A stretch of 64,000 nucleotides of DNA, from NCBI GenBank assembly GCA_963704995.1, contig CAVPIM010000005.1, forward strand, positions 744,001-808,000, read 5' to 3'. Both the position numbers and the translations under genes were made by a program. The notes beneath the pieces are model-generated. The model saw nothing but the letters and a program-made list of their open reading frames with translations, did not search any database and was not told the DNA's origin. Positions 16,972-25,436 of the stretch are shown in pieces (position 1 is the stretch's first letter; each line of letters opens with the position of its first letter). This DNA is from RYN-230 sp963704995. GTDB lineage: Bacteria > Actinomycetota > Actinomycetes > Streptosporangiales > Streptosporangiaceae.

Positions 16972-17446
16972 TAAATCCACCTCCATGCCGCTGTTAACGC
17001 TCCCAGAAGACCACGCTAGACCACTAACATCCGGTTAAGCGGCGAGACGGCAAAGTCGTTCTTTTAAGGCACAGGCCAGGTCAGCCAGATCAAATGTTGC
17101 GTAATTCTTACGTCGCAGGTAATGGGCATTTCCCGATACGCGCCGCGACAGTATGCGAGCAAGCCATCACAACCCGCTGCAAGCTCCGGGTGTCCGCAAC
17201 ACCCGGGGATGGCGCGCTCCAGCCCTTGTTCAGCCGCCGTAAGCCCCGGACCTGCACTCACGGCCGTGAGAGCCATGAGAACCGCGTCCGGGCCGGACGG
17301 CGCCCGCCCGGCCCGGGCGGCATGAGCCTGAGCCCGGCACCGCGGGGGAGCCGTCCCGGCTCTCCTATTTACCATCGGTAATTACCGGCATTCCAGCTGG
17401 CAAAAGCATTGCTTTCCTGCCGCGAATATTGCACGCATCCGGCCCT
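16972..17446. other. 475-bp intergenic region between pseudoprotease and secreted-protein genes
   Basis: It contains a perfect 12-bp palindrome CGGTAATTACCG (17376-17387), several G/C hairpins at about 17170-17330 and an AT-rich stretch at 17040-17110, upstream of the leftward gene at 16971. A 103-codon Ala-rich frame (17064-17375) has no ribosome site and no recognisable domain and is not called. Confidence 0.5.
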
Positions 17447-18292
17447 TCAGCGCGAATGGGCGGCCTGGATCCGCTTGGCCACGGCGAGAGCCGTGTCGAT
17501 CGGAACCGCGAAACCGGTGTGGTGCAGCCCGCTGCCCGTCCCGGCCACACTGATCCCGATCACCTGGCCGGACAGGTTGACCAGCGGGCCGCCAGTCCCC
17601 TCCCCGGCCACCACCCGGGCCGTGGACACCAGCAGGCCGGTGAGCCGCTGGCCATCGACGGCCACCGCGCCCGCACCGCTGCTGAGGTTCCCGATGTTCA
17701 GGGTGAAGGACTTGGCCAGCCCACTGCTGCCGACGGCCGTGACCAGGGCGCCCAGGCTGAGGCCGCGGGAGTTACCCACCGCGGCCGGCTTGACGGCCGG
17801 CCCGCCCGTCATCTGGAGCAGGCTCAGGCCGCGGGAAGGGTCCGAGCCCACCAGCCGGGCCGGGAAGGACCGGCCGGACAGCACGCCGCGCACCGTGACC
17901 GGGCCCGCGCCCCGGAGCGCCTGAGCGCTGGTGAGGATCAGGCCGGAGGGGGTGAGGATGACACCCGCGCCGACCGTTGTGCCGTGCGCCGATACCACGT
18001 GCACCAGCCCCGGAGCGGCCACGTGCAGGATGTTCGACTGATTGTCCGCGCCGGTCCCGTCCTCGTCCCCCACGAACATCTTGTTCGCCCGGGGCGGGCT
18101 GGGAATCACCGAGGATGCGCGGGCCGGGCCGGACAGGCCACCGGCCGCGGCGAAGGCGGCGAACGCGACTACCGCGGCGGTCACGGCCACGCCGGCGCCC
18201 AGGGCGAACCGCCCGTGACGCCGCGATCCGGTGCCCCGCGCGGCCCCACCCGCCGCGGCCATCAGGTGGTGCTGGCTGCTGTCGTCCGGCAT
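17447..18292 (-). CDS. HtrA-like trypsin-fold protein with substituted catalytic triad (pseudoprotease)
   Basis: A 281-aa single-pass or secreted protein: a basic N-terminus, a membrane segment (GAGVAVTAAVVAFAAFAAAGG), then a trypsin-like fold of HtrA type. Segments that align readily with HtrA are GAGVILTPSGLILTSAQAL, VGSDPSRGLSLLQM and GEGTGGPLVNLSGQVIGIS. At the triad positions the His is Gln (SAQA for NNHV), the Asp is Gly (GLSLL for DLAVL) and the Ser is Thr (GTGGP for NSGGP), so proteolysis is not expected. There is no PDZ domain. ATG 18292 has AGGAGG 5 nt upstream. It sits between two paralogous secreted proteins, which suggests a binding or scaffold role at the surface. Confidence 0.85.
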   Translation of the reverse strand: MPDDSSQHHLMAAAGGAARGTGSRRHGRFALGAGVAVTAAVVAFAAFAAAGGLSGPARASSVIPSPPRANKMFVGDEDGTGADNQSNILHVAAPGLVHVVSAHGTTVGAGVILTPSGLILTSAQALRGAGPVTVRGVLSGRSFPARLVGSDPSRGLSLLQMTGGPAVKPAAVGNSRGLSLGALVTAVGSSGLAKSFTLNIGNLSSGAGAVAVDGQRLTGLLVSTARVVAGEGTGGPLVNLSGQVIGISVAGTGSGLHHTGFAVPIDTALAVAKRIQAAHSR

Positions 18293-18310
18293 GGGCACCT
18301 CCTAGAGAAA

Positions 18311-18348
18311 GGTGCGGTGGCCTCCAGGCTTCTGGAGGCCACCGCACC
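18311..18348 (-). terminator. 17-bp perfect hairpin with T-rich tail
   Basis: GGTGCGGTGGCCTCCAG (18311-18327) pairs perfectly with 18332-18348 around GCTT. On the minus strand it is followed by TTTCTCT. It lies 32 nt after the stop of the gene at 18381 and only 18 nt before the start of the pseudoprotease gene, so it can end one transcript or attenuate into the next. Confidence 0.85.
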
Positions 18349-18380
18349 CGGGGATCTACCCGACTTTCAGGGTGGGACAG

Positions 18381-20141
18381 TTACATCCCAGACGGGTCCA
18401 TCAGGTGGTGGCGGCGGTTGACGCCGATCCGGGTCCGGGGCGGGGGCATGGTGGTGCCCGTCGCGCCGGTCCCGGCGGCCGTGGTCGCCGCGGTGGCCTT
18501 CTGCTGGGTGACGTTGAACGTCGCGGCGGTGGCCACGCCGTTCCCGTCGAGGGTGACCGTCACCGGGTTCGTCAGCCCGAAGTTCTGGCAGTTGAGGTTG
18601 GTGAAGGACATGTTCATCCGGTTGGCCAGGAAGGTCAGCAGGTTGTTGCCCACCGCCGGGACCGGCGAGGTGCCGGTGGCCAGCAGTGCCTGGCTGGTGT
18701 TCAGGAAGGGCGCCTGCACGTTGACCATGTTCTGGCAGTAGTTCGCCGGGCTGTCGGCCAGATCGGTAGCCGCGGAGACCGGCGCCTGGCCCACGTTGGA
18801 GCGGTACAGGTTGGTCTTGGTCACGCTGAACGCGTTGTTGACCAGGACCATCTCGTCGTTCTCCGGAACCAGGGCGACCGGCGCGGTCTGGTTCTTGGCC
18901 GCGGACAGCTCGTTGAGGGCCTGCGAGGTGCTGGGCGTCCCGGCCTGGGACAGGTCAGGCGCCGTGAAGGACGTGCAACCGAGCGTCGGGTCCAGGAAAT
19001 CGGAGATCAGCGCGTTGTCACTCCCGTTGACGGCCTTGGTCGCCCCGGCCAGGTTCGCCGCGTTGGCCGCGTTGAACTGAGCCGTCGTCCCAGCGGCGGT
19101 CACCAGGTAGATCGAGGTGACGTTGTCACTCTGATCCTGGTCGATCATGTTGAAGTTGCGGGTGGTCGGGCAGGCCAGCCCGGGGACCTTGGTGGACGTG
19201 CCGGTCGCGGGCACGACCAGCCGGCCGGCCGCCTCGGCCCGGAACGCGGCCCGGAAGAACCCGGTCCCGTTGCAGAACGACACCTGGCCGAAGTCAGACC
19301 CGTTAAGGCCATTGACGCAGCGGCCCTGGGCCAGCGCGGTCGGGGTAGCGCCGACCTGGGTCAGGTCGGTGCCGTTGAAGCCGACATCGATCGTGACCAC
19401 GGCACGGGCCGGCAGCGTGGGCACCACGGGCGCCACCGCCGGGGTCGTGCCCTGGGTGATCACCAGCGGCTCGTAGACCGACAGCGCACCCGTGGCCGGG
19501 TTGAGGATGGTCGCCTGGACGAACGCGCCGAGGTTGGCCGCGTTGGTCATCGTGCAGCCGGACTGCGCGGGCGTCATGCCAGCCGGGCCTTCCAGCTGCC
19601 ACGGCGTGGCCAGTCCCTGTGCACTGAGCGGGTTGGCCGGCACGATGATGCGGCAGTTCACGTTGGCCGCGACGGCAGCCGCGGTCGCGGTGGCCGTCGG
19701 CGTGGCCGCCGCCGCCGCGGTCGCGGTGGACGTCGGGCAGATCGTCGGCGTGGCCGCCGCGGTCGCCGTCGTGGTGGCCGCGGTCGTCGCCGCCACGGTC
19801 GCCGTGGCCGGCGCGGTCGCGACCGGCGTGGCCACCGTCCCGCTCGGGGTGGGCGCCACGGTCGCGGCGGTGCTGGCGGGCGCGGCTGCGGCGGTGCTGG
19901 CGGGCGCAGCGGCGGCGGCTGCGGTGGTCCCTGCCGCCGTGCTGGCCGCCGACGGCGTGGCGCAGGCTCCGGCCACGCTGGCAGCGTTACTAGCGCCGAA
20001 CACGCTGCCCACGTTCGGAATCAGCAACGCCCCGCCGACCCCGCCCACCACGGCCACGGCCCCGACTATCGCAAGGAGCCGGGTTCGTGACCGCGGCTCG
20101 AACTTGCGATCATGGTTAAAGACTCTACTTCGATACGACAC
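18381..20141 (-). CDS. Secreted protein of unknown family, paralogue of the gene at 15436
   Basis: A 586-aa protein with a basic N-terminus, signal/membrane helix (LLAIVGAVAVVGGVGGALLI), an Ala/Thr-rich linker of ~110 residues, longer than in its paralogue, and the same ~400-residue cysteine-containing domain (VPANPLSAQGLATPWQ, MIDQDQSDNVT, FLDPTLGC, LVPEND, YCQNMVNVQ). A 98-bp stretch encoding the C-terminal RMNMSFTNLNCQ region is identical in DNA to the paralogue. GTG 20141 is used with AGGGA 8 nt upstream. No known family is recognised. The frame on the opposite strand is open almost throughout because of codon composition and is not a gene. Confidence 0.8.
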   Translation of the reverse strand: MSYRSRVFNHDRKFEPRSRTRLLAIVGAVAVVGGVGGALLIPNVGSVFGASNAASVAGACATPSAASTAAGTTAAAAAAPASTAAAAPASTAATVAPTPSGTVATPVATAPATATVAATTAATTTATAAATPTICPTSTATAAAAATPTATATAAAVAANVNCRIIVPANPLSAQGLATPWQLEGPAGMTPAQSGCTMTNAANLGAFVQATILNPATGALSVYEPLVITQGTTPAVAPVVPTLPARAVVTIDVGFNGTDLTQVGATPTALAQGRCVNGLNGSDFGQVSFCNGTGFFRAAFRAEAAGRLVVPATGTSTKVPGLACPTTRNFNMIDQDQSDNVTSIYLVTAAGTTAQFNAANAANLAGATKAVNGSDNALISDFLDPTLGCTSFTAPDLSQAGTPSTSQALNELSAAKNQTAPVALVPENDEMVLVNNAFSVTKTNLYRSNVGQAPVSAATDLADSPANYCQNMVNVQAPFLNTSQALLATGTSPVPAVGNNLLTFLANRMNMSFTNLNCQNFGLTNPVTVTLDGNGVATAATFNVTQQKATAATTAAGTGATGTTMPPPRTRIGVNRRHHLMDPSGM

Positions 20142-20603
20142 GACACCGTTCCCTTTTTATCGGGTAATCGCTCCCGGGCGCTCACAGTAGTACTGCCCTT
20201 GTGTCATGTGACAGAGAATCAAGATTTTTCTGTTTTTGCCCGGCCCACGTCCGCCGCAAGCCCGGCCTACGGCAGCGTTTTCGCAGTTCAGAGCCATGTT
20301 GATCAAGGTCACGAAGCGAGTCGTCAAGTCATTAATTAGTGACCGTAATAACTTCGTAAGGAATGGCGCGCGGGGTGGCCCCAGCGCCTGCTGACCGCAG
20401 ATAACGCTGGTGTGAAGAATAGCGCAATGGGCCACGCCAGGAAGGCCGCCCCCGGGCGCTGCGGCCCGGGAGCCGCCGGCGCCCTCGTCATGTGCTCATC
20501 CCGGGACACGAACCGCGGCCCGCGCCGGTTCAACGCCGGGGCGGCGGGAGCAGGGCGGATGGTCCTCGTTGCGGAGAATTAAGGGGTTGCGGCGGGAGCG
20601 GCG
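20142..20603. other. 462-bp intergenic region, partly AT-rich
   Basis: It lies upstream of the leftward gene at 20141 and downstream of the sugar permease gene at 20604. It includes the palindromic TGTCACATGACA near 20203-20214 and TTGATT near 20220 on the minus strand, both plausible parts of the promoter of the secreted-protein gene, and a run of AT-rich sequence at 20320-20365. No gene is supported. Confidence 0.4.
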
Positions 20604-21443
20604 TTACTTGACTGAGCCTGCGGTCATGCCGGCCACCAGGAAGCGCTGCAGCAGCAGGAAGCCGACCACGATGGGCACGCTGACGGTGAGCGAGGCGGCC
20701 ATGATCTGGTTCCAGTAGACCTGGTTCTGGGTCGCGTAGCCCTGCAGCCCGACGGCCAGGGTCCGGGTCGAGTCGTTGGTCAGCACGGAGGCGAAGAGCA
20801 TCTCGCTCCACGCGGTCATGAACGCGTAGATTCCCACCGCGACCACGCCGGGGATCGCAGCCGGGATGACCACCCGGATGAACGCCCCGAGCGGCCCGGT
20901 GCCGTCCACGGTGGCCGCCTCGTCCAGCTCGCGCGGGATCGTGTCCAGGTACGCGGCCAGCATCCAGATCGCGAACGGCAGCGTGAACGTCATGTACGTG
21001 ATGATCAGGCCGGTCCGGCTCCCGTACAGGTTGATGCCGGTGGTGTCGCTGAGGTTCACGAAGATCACGAACAGCGGGAGCAGGAACAGGATGCCCGGGA
21101 ACATCTGGGTGGACAGGATCGTGATCGAGAACAGCTGCCGGCCGCGGAAGCGGTACCGGCTGACCGCGTACGCGGCGAGCAGCGCCACGATCACCGACGC
21201 GACCGACGCCACCGAGCACACGATCAGGCTGTTCTCCAGGTAGGTCAGCAGCGGGATCGTCTGCCACATGTCCACGAACGGCGACAGGGTCAGGTGGCTG
21301 GGGATCCAGCGGAACGCCCCCTCGACGTCTGGGAGCGGCTTCACCGACGCGGTGAGCATGACGTAGACGGGCAGGATGGCGAACAGGCCGAGCAGGGTCA
21401 GCACCACCACCCGGGCCCCGCGGAACCAGGCCGGCTCACGCAT
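20604..21443 (-). CDS. Carbohydrate ABC transporter permease (MalG/CUT1 type)
   Basis: A 279-aa permease with six helices and the conserved cytoplasmic EAA loop EAATVDGTGPLGAFIRVVIPAAIPG. The N-terminal helix (VVVLTLLGLFAILPVYVMLTASVKP) is typical of MalG-type subunits. It overlaps the preceding permease gene by 8 bp and is the last gene of a three-gene operon that has no ATPase. In actinomycetes such CUT1 systems usually share one ATPase (MsiK type) encoded elsewhere. Given the linked GH1 enzyme, a beta-glucoside or oligosaccharide substrate is likely. Confidence 0.92.
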   Translation of the reverse strand: MREPAWFRGARVVVLTLLGLFAILPVYVMLTASVKPLPDVEGAFRWIPSHLTLSPFVDMWQTIPLLTYLENSLIVCSVASVASVIVALLAAYAVSRYRFRGRQLFSITILSTQMFPGILFLLPLFVIFVNLSDTTGINLYGSRTGLIITYMTFTLPFAIWMLAAYLDTIPRELDEAATVDGTGPLGAFIRVVIPAAIPGVVAVGIYAFMTAWSEMLFASVLTNDSTRTLAVGLQGYATQNQVYWNQIMAASLTVSVPIVVGFLLLQRFLVAGMTAGSVK

Positions 21444-22404
21444 GACGTTCCCCCCGTCTCCCCAGCGCCAGGTACACCACGGTGACCAGCAGCAGGAACA
21501 GCAGCAGCAGCACGGACATGGCCGAGCCGGTGCCGAAGTTCCAGCTGACGAACGAGTTCTCGTAGATGTGGATGGAGATGATGTCGGCCTGGGTCGGCGG
21601 CGCCGAGCCGAACAGCGTGAACGGCACCGAGAAGTCGTTGAACGTCCACAGGAACAGGACCAGCAGCAGGACCCGGTTCACCGGCCGGATCAGCGGCAGC
21701 GTCACGTGCCGTATCTGGCCCAGGATCCCGGCGCCGTCCAGCGAGGCCGCCTCGTACAGGTCGGCCGGGATGCTCTGCAGCCCGGCCGTGAGGATCAGGA
21801 ACGCGAACGGCCAGGTGCGCCAGATCTGCACGACCACCAGCGACCAGAAGCTGTCCTGCCCGATCAGCCAGAACGGCCGCCCGTGGACCAGGTGCAGGGA
21901 CAGCAGCAGCTGGTTCACCATGCCGGTGTCCCGCTGGAGCATGAAGTTCCAGGTGATCACCGAGGCGAAGACCGGCAGCGCGTACGGGATGAGGAACAGG
22001 GTGCGGACCGCGCCGCGGCCGCGGAAGGCCCGCTGGGTGAAGACCGCGCCCGCCATGCCGAACAGCCAGGCCACGGTGAGGACGATGGCCGTGTAGAGGA
22101 TCGTCACCGTGAACGAGTGCAGCAGCGCCTGGCCGGTCGCGGCGGAGAAGTTGACCGCGACCGCGTAGTTGCTGAAGCCCGCGAAGGGCGCGGCCCGCCA
22201 GTTGTGCAGGAAGAACAGGGTCAGCTGGAGGAAGCTGATGCCCACCCCGGCCAGCATCGGCACGATGTGGATGAGCAGTTCCAGGAGTATCGCGGGGATC
22301 AGCAGGATGTACGGCAGCGATCCGCGCCGCCACCACCGCCGCTTGGGCGGTGGTGGCGGCGCGGATGCGGTGACACCCTTCTCGGCCCGGATGGTGTCAA
22401 CCAC
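21436..22404 (-). CDS. Carbohydrate ABC transporter permease (MalF/CUT1 type)
   Basis: A 322-aa permease with an N-terminal Pro/Arg-rich cytoplasmic stretch, six helices and the EAA loop EAASLDGAGILGQIRHVTLPLI. GTG 22404 is used, with AGGAGG in the last codons of the binding-protein gene 10 nt upstream. A 21-bp perfect inverted repeat falls in codons ~13-29 (22320-22366). It pairs with the MalG-type subunit. Confidence 0.92.
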   Translation of the reverse strand: MVDTIRAEKGVTASAPPPPPKRRWWRRGSLPYILLIPAILLELLIHIVPMLAGVGISFLQLTLFFLHNWRAAPFAGFSNYAVAVNFSAATGQALLHSFTVTILYTAIVLTVAWLFGMAGAVFTQRAFRGRGAVRTLFLIPYALPVFASVITWNFMLQRDTGMVNQLLLSLHLVHGRPFWLIGQDSFWSLVVVQIWRTWPFAFLILTAGLQSIPADLYEAASLDGAGILGQIRHVTLPLIRPVNRVLLLVLFLWTFNDFSVPFTLFGSAPPTQADIISIHIYENSFVSWNFGTGSAMSVLLLLFLLLVTVVYLALGRRGERHA

Positions 22405-22410
22405 CAGGGG

Positions 22411-23724
22411 TCAGCCTCCTAGCTGCTGCTGCGCCTGGCTGAGCGCCGAGCCGATCATGGCGGGCGTGACCGTCTTGCCGGTGGCCGCGCTGGCGTACAG
22501 GTGGATGATCGCGGTGCCGACCGCGGTCTCGAACTGGCTCTCGGCGGCCACCGCGGGCATGGGCGCGGCGGAGTGGCTGAGGATGCTGCGGAAGACATGC
22601 ACGTCCGGGGTGTTGAACGCCGGGTCGCTGTAGGCGGCCTGGACGGAGGGCAGCGAGCCGTAGGTGTGGTTCAGGCTCTCCTGCTCCGGCGTGCTGGTCA
22701 TGAACTTCACGAACTTCTCCGCGGCGGACAGGTTCTTGCTGTCCTTGAAGATCCCGATGTTGATGCCCGCCACCATGCTGGTGATGGGCTTGCCGCCGGC
22801 CGGCATCGGGGACGGCAGCGGCAGCGGCGCCACCCCGATGTCGGAGGCCTTCATGCCCAGCTTGGCCAGCGACCCGGAGGCCGTCTGCCAGAAGACCATG
22901 GCCGCCTTCCCGGTGGCGTAATCGGTGAGGGCCTCGGTGCCCTTGGAGTACTGCGCGTCGCTCGGGTTCGCGATCTTGTCAGCCTGCATGAAGTCGATCA
23001 TCTGCTTGACCGCCGCCACGTTCTGCGGGGTGTCGAACGTGGGCTTGCCCGCGGAGTCGAAGAACGACCCGCCCTGCTGCTGGCTCAGCTCGAACGCCAG
23101 GTGGACGTTCTCCGGGATCTGGCCCGCCTCGAGGGTCAGCCCGTAGTGCCCGGCCTTGGTCAGCTTCTTGGCGTCCGCCACGAACTGCGTCCAGGTCGCG
23201 GGCGGCGCACTGATACCCGCCGCCGCGAACTCGGCCTTGTTGTAGTACAGGCCATAAGCCGTGCTGTAGAGCGGCACGGCCACCGGCGGCTGGCCGGGCG
23301 CGCCGGTCGCCGAGAGGCTGCCGGGCAGGAACCGGCTGGAGCCGCCCATCTCGTTCATGACCGACGAGGTGAAGGGCAGGAAGGCGCCGGTGGCCTGGAG
23401 CGACGCCGACCAGGTGTTTCCGATGTTGAGGACGTCAGGGCCCTTGCCCGACACGGTGGCCGCCGTGATCTGGGTGAGCAGGGTCGTCCAGGGGATGACC
23501 TGGACCTTGACCTTGATGCCGGTCTGGCTGGTGAACTTGGCGATCTGCGGGGCCAGCACCTGCTGGTCGTCCTGCAGGCTGGTGCCCTGGTTACTGGCCC
23601 AGTAGGTGAGCGTCGGATGGGCGGAGGAACCGGAGTTCGAACCGCTGCTGCCGCAGGCAGCGAGGGACAGGGCCGCCGTCGTGGCGGCGGCGCAGGCCAG
23701 GGTCGACAGCTTTGTCGGTCTCAT
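22411..23724 (-). CDS. Sugar ABC transporter substrate-binding lipoprotein
   Basis: A 437-aa periplasmic-binding-protein-type lipoprotein (extracellular solute-binding family 1). The signal peptide ends in the lipobox LAAC-G near residue 22, after which the Cys is lipidated and anchored outside the membrane. The fold shows TLTYWASNQG at the start, NIGNTWSAS, YYNKAEFAAAG and YATGKAAMVFWQTASG. ATG 23724 has GGAAGGA 6 nt upstream. It is the first gene of the operon, read from a promoter at 23859-23887 and overlapped by a palindromic operator. Confidence 0.93.
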   Translation of the reverse strand: MRPTKLSTLACAAATTAALSLAACGSSGSNSGSSAHPTLTYWASNQGTSLQDDQQVLAPQIAKFTSQTGIKVKVQVIPWTTLLTQITAATVSGKGPDVLNIGNTWSASLQATGAFLPFTSSVMNEMGGSSRFLPGSLSATGAPGQPPVAVPLYSTAYGLYYNKAEFAAAGISAPPATWTQFVADAKKLTKAGHYGLTLEAGQIPENVHLAFELSQQQGGSFFDSAGKPTFDTPQNVAAVKQMIDFMQADKIANPSDAQYSKGTEALTDYATGKAAMVFWQTASGSLAKLGMKASDIGVAPLPLPSPMPAGGKPITSMVAGINIGIFKDSKNLSAAEKFVKFMTSTPEQESLNHTYGSLPSVQAAYSDPAFNTPDVHVFRSILSHSAAPMPAVAAESQFETAVGTAIIHLYASAATGKTVTPAMIGSALSQAQQQLGG

Positions 23725-23835
23725 GTGGTGTCCTTCCAGGGGAGTCGGAGCGAGCACACCACGGGTCTCGCGCCGGGCCTTGCCGGAATCGAGCGTTGAT
23801 CGTACGGGGGCGGAGCAAGGAACCTACGAGGGATC

Positions 23836-23887
23836 TTTTACGGCTTCCTATAAGCCGTAAATTATGGAGCCGGGCAGGCACTGTCAA
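23836..23887 (-). promoter_or_regulatory. Promoter of the sugar uptake operon with overlapping operator
   Basis: The minus strand reads TTGACA (23887-23882), 17 nt, TAATTT (23864-23859). A palindrome with 10-bp perfect arms, TTTACGGCTT (23837-23846) and its complement at 23852-23861, overlaps the -10 box. It is the best copy of an operator that recurs before the ROK and GH1 genes. Confidence 0.8.
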
Positions 23888-23970
23888 TGACGCGGCAGTC
23901 TCCGTTCCCGTTTTGTTACAGAGCCCGTCCGAAACCCGGCCGCGACTCGCCGCTGGTCATGCGTCCGCGC

Positions 23971-23993
23971 CGGCTTATTGCGGGCCGTAAAAT
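23971..23993 (+). promoter_or_regulatory. Second operator copy and -10 box before the ROK gene
   Basis: On the minus strand this reads TTTTACGGC, six different bases, TAAGCCG, the same 9+7 bases and the same spacing as the operator of the uptake operon. TAAAAT (23988-23993) on the plus strand is a good -10 for the ROK gene, so the site suggests autoregulation. Confidence 0.7.
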
Positions 23994-24045
23994 AGCGGGG
24001 TCAGCAGCCGCATCGTCGCGGTCCCTCCCTCGGTGAGGCAGGTCG

Positions 24046-25302
24046 ATGGCCAGGCCCAGCACAACCACCGTGCGGGATCTCCGGAAGAGCAACCGGTCCC
24101 GTGCGCTGTGGCAGGTATTCCTCAACGGTCCGCTGACCCGGCAGGAGGTCGGGACCGTCGCCGGGCTCAGCCCGGCCACCGTGAGCAACCTCGTCGCGGC
24201 CCTGGTCGCCGAGGGTGTCGTGGTCGAGGTCGGCCTGGAGGACTCCAACGGCGGCCGCCCGCGCGGGCTGCTCCAGGTCAACCCGGGCTACGGCTACGTG
24301 ATCGGGGTGGACGTCGGCGAGACCGCGTTCCTGGTCGAGCTGTTCGACTTCGGGCTGAACCTGCGGGCCCGGCACGCGTCGGTCACCGACATGTCCGTGC
24401 TGGATCCCGAGGACGCGGTCAGCCACATCGTCGAGGGCATCGAGTCGGTCATCGCCGAGGCGGCCGTGGAGCCGGGCAGCATCCTCGGCGTCGGCGTGGC
24501 CGTGCCGGGCCTGGTCGAGCACCGCGGCGACGCGGTCGTGCACGGCCAGAGCGTGGGCTGGCACGCCGTCCCGCTGGAGGCCATGCTGCGCGGCCGGACC
24601 GGCCTGCCGATCCTGGTGGACAACGGGGCCAAGACGCTGGGCCAGGCGGAGCGCTGGTTCGGCGCGGCCCGCGGCACCGACAACGCGGTCATCGTGCTGC
24701 TCGGCATCGGCGCCGGCACCTGCATCATCAGCAACGGCGAGGTGTACCGGGGCGCGACGAGCAGCGCCGGGGAGTGGGGCCACACCACGGTGTGCGTGGG
24801 CGGGCGGACCTGCCGGTGCGGCGCGGACGGCTGCCTGGAGGCCTACGTGGGCGCCGGCGCGATCGCGGCCCGCTACGAGCAGCTGAAGCGGCGCCGGGTG
24901 ACGATCAGCCCTGGCGAGCTGGAGGGCCGGGTCGCCGCCATCATCGGCGCGCGGGACAGCGACCGGGCCGCGGCCCAGGTCCTCGACGAGACCATCACCT
25001 ACCTCGGCGCCGGCATCGCGGACCTGGTCAACCTGTTCAACCCGGAGCGCGTGGTGGTAGGCGGCTGGCTCGGCCGGGCGCTGAGCGACGAGCTGCTGCC
25101 GCGGATCCGCGAGGCGGCGGGCCGCCGGGCGCTGCATCTCCCGTTCAGCCGGGTCGAGATCGTCACCGCGGACCTGGGCCAGGACGCGGTCGCCCTGGGC
25201 GGCGCGACGCTGCCGATCGCCCGCCTGCTCACGGCGGGCGCGGTGCTGCCCAGGCACCCGGAGAAAGCCCGCCGGATCCGGTCCGTGGTCTCCCCCGGCT
25301 GA
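24046..25302 (+). CDS. ROK family transcriptional regulator
   Basis: A 418-aa ROK repressor. The N-terminal winged helix (TRQEVGTVAGLSPATVSNLVAALVAEGVV, residues ~28-60) is followed by a sugar-kinase-fold ligand domain with DVGETAF and GIGAGTCII. The ROK zinc signature GEWGHTTV..., CRCGADGCLEAY is intact. It is divergent from the sugar uptake operon and just upstream of the GH1 gene, and operator copies lie before all three units. The inducer is therefore probably a beta-glucoside or its hydrolysis product. ATG 24046 is used with AGG-type Shine-Dalgarno sequence just upstream. Confidence 0.92.
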   Translation: MARPSTTTVRDLRKSNRSRALWQVFLNGPLTRQEVGTVAGLSPATVSNLVAALVAEGVVVEVGLEDSNGGRPRGLLQVNPGYGYVIGVDVGETAFLVELFDFGLNLRARHASVTDMSVLDPEDAVSHIVEGIESVIAEAAVEPGSILGVGVAVPGLVEHRGDAVVHGQSVGWHAVPLEAMLRGRTGLPILVDNGAKTLGQAERWFGAARGTDNAVIVLLGIGAGTCIISNGEVYRGATSSAGEWGHTTVCVGGRTCRCGADGCLEAYVGAGAIAARYEQLKRRRVTISPGELEGRVAAIIGARDSDRAAAQVLDETITYLGAGIADLVNLFNPERVVVGGWLGRALSDELLPRIREAAGRRALHLPFSRVEIVTADLGQDAVALGGATLPIARLLTAGAVLPRHPEKARRIRSVVSPG

Positions 25303-25436
25303 CCACGGCTGTCCCCGGCTGATCCCCGGCCACGCCCGGACGGCCGCCCGGAAGGGCCCGTAAGACCCCGCAAGGCCCGCAAGCAGGGCGGCTCCAGTCA
25401 GGTAACAGCAGCCTCTCAGGCACCGCCGGGGCTCCC

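Noticed and set aside
17064..17375. 103-codon leftward frame in the gap after the pseudoprotease gene
   Set aside because: Ala-rich, no ribosome site, no recognisable domain, and its start lies inside a palindrome.
15442..20090. Long rightward frames opposite the two secreted-protein genes
   Set aside because: Arg/Gly-rich translations that mirror the codon pattern of the real leftward genes, which have signal peptides and conserved paired motifs.
25281..25303. GTGGTC/GACCAC inverted repeat at the end of the ROK gene as a terminator
   Set aside because: Only 6-bp arms spanning the stop codon and no T-tract; too weak to call.
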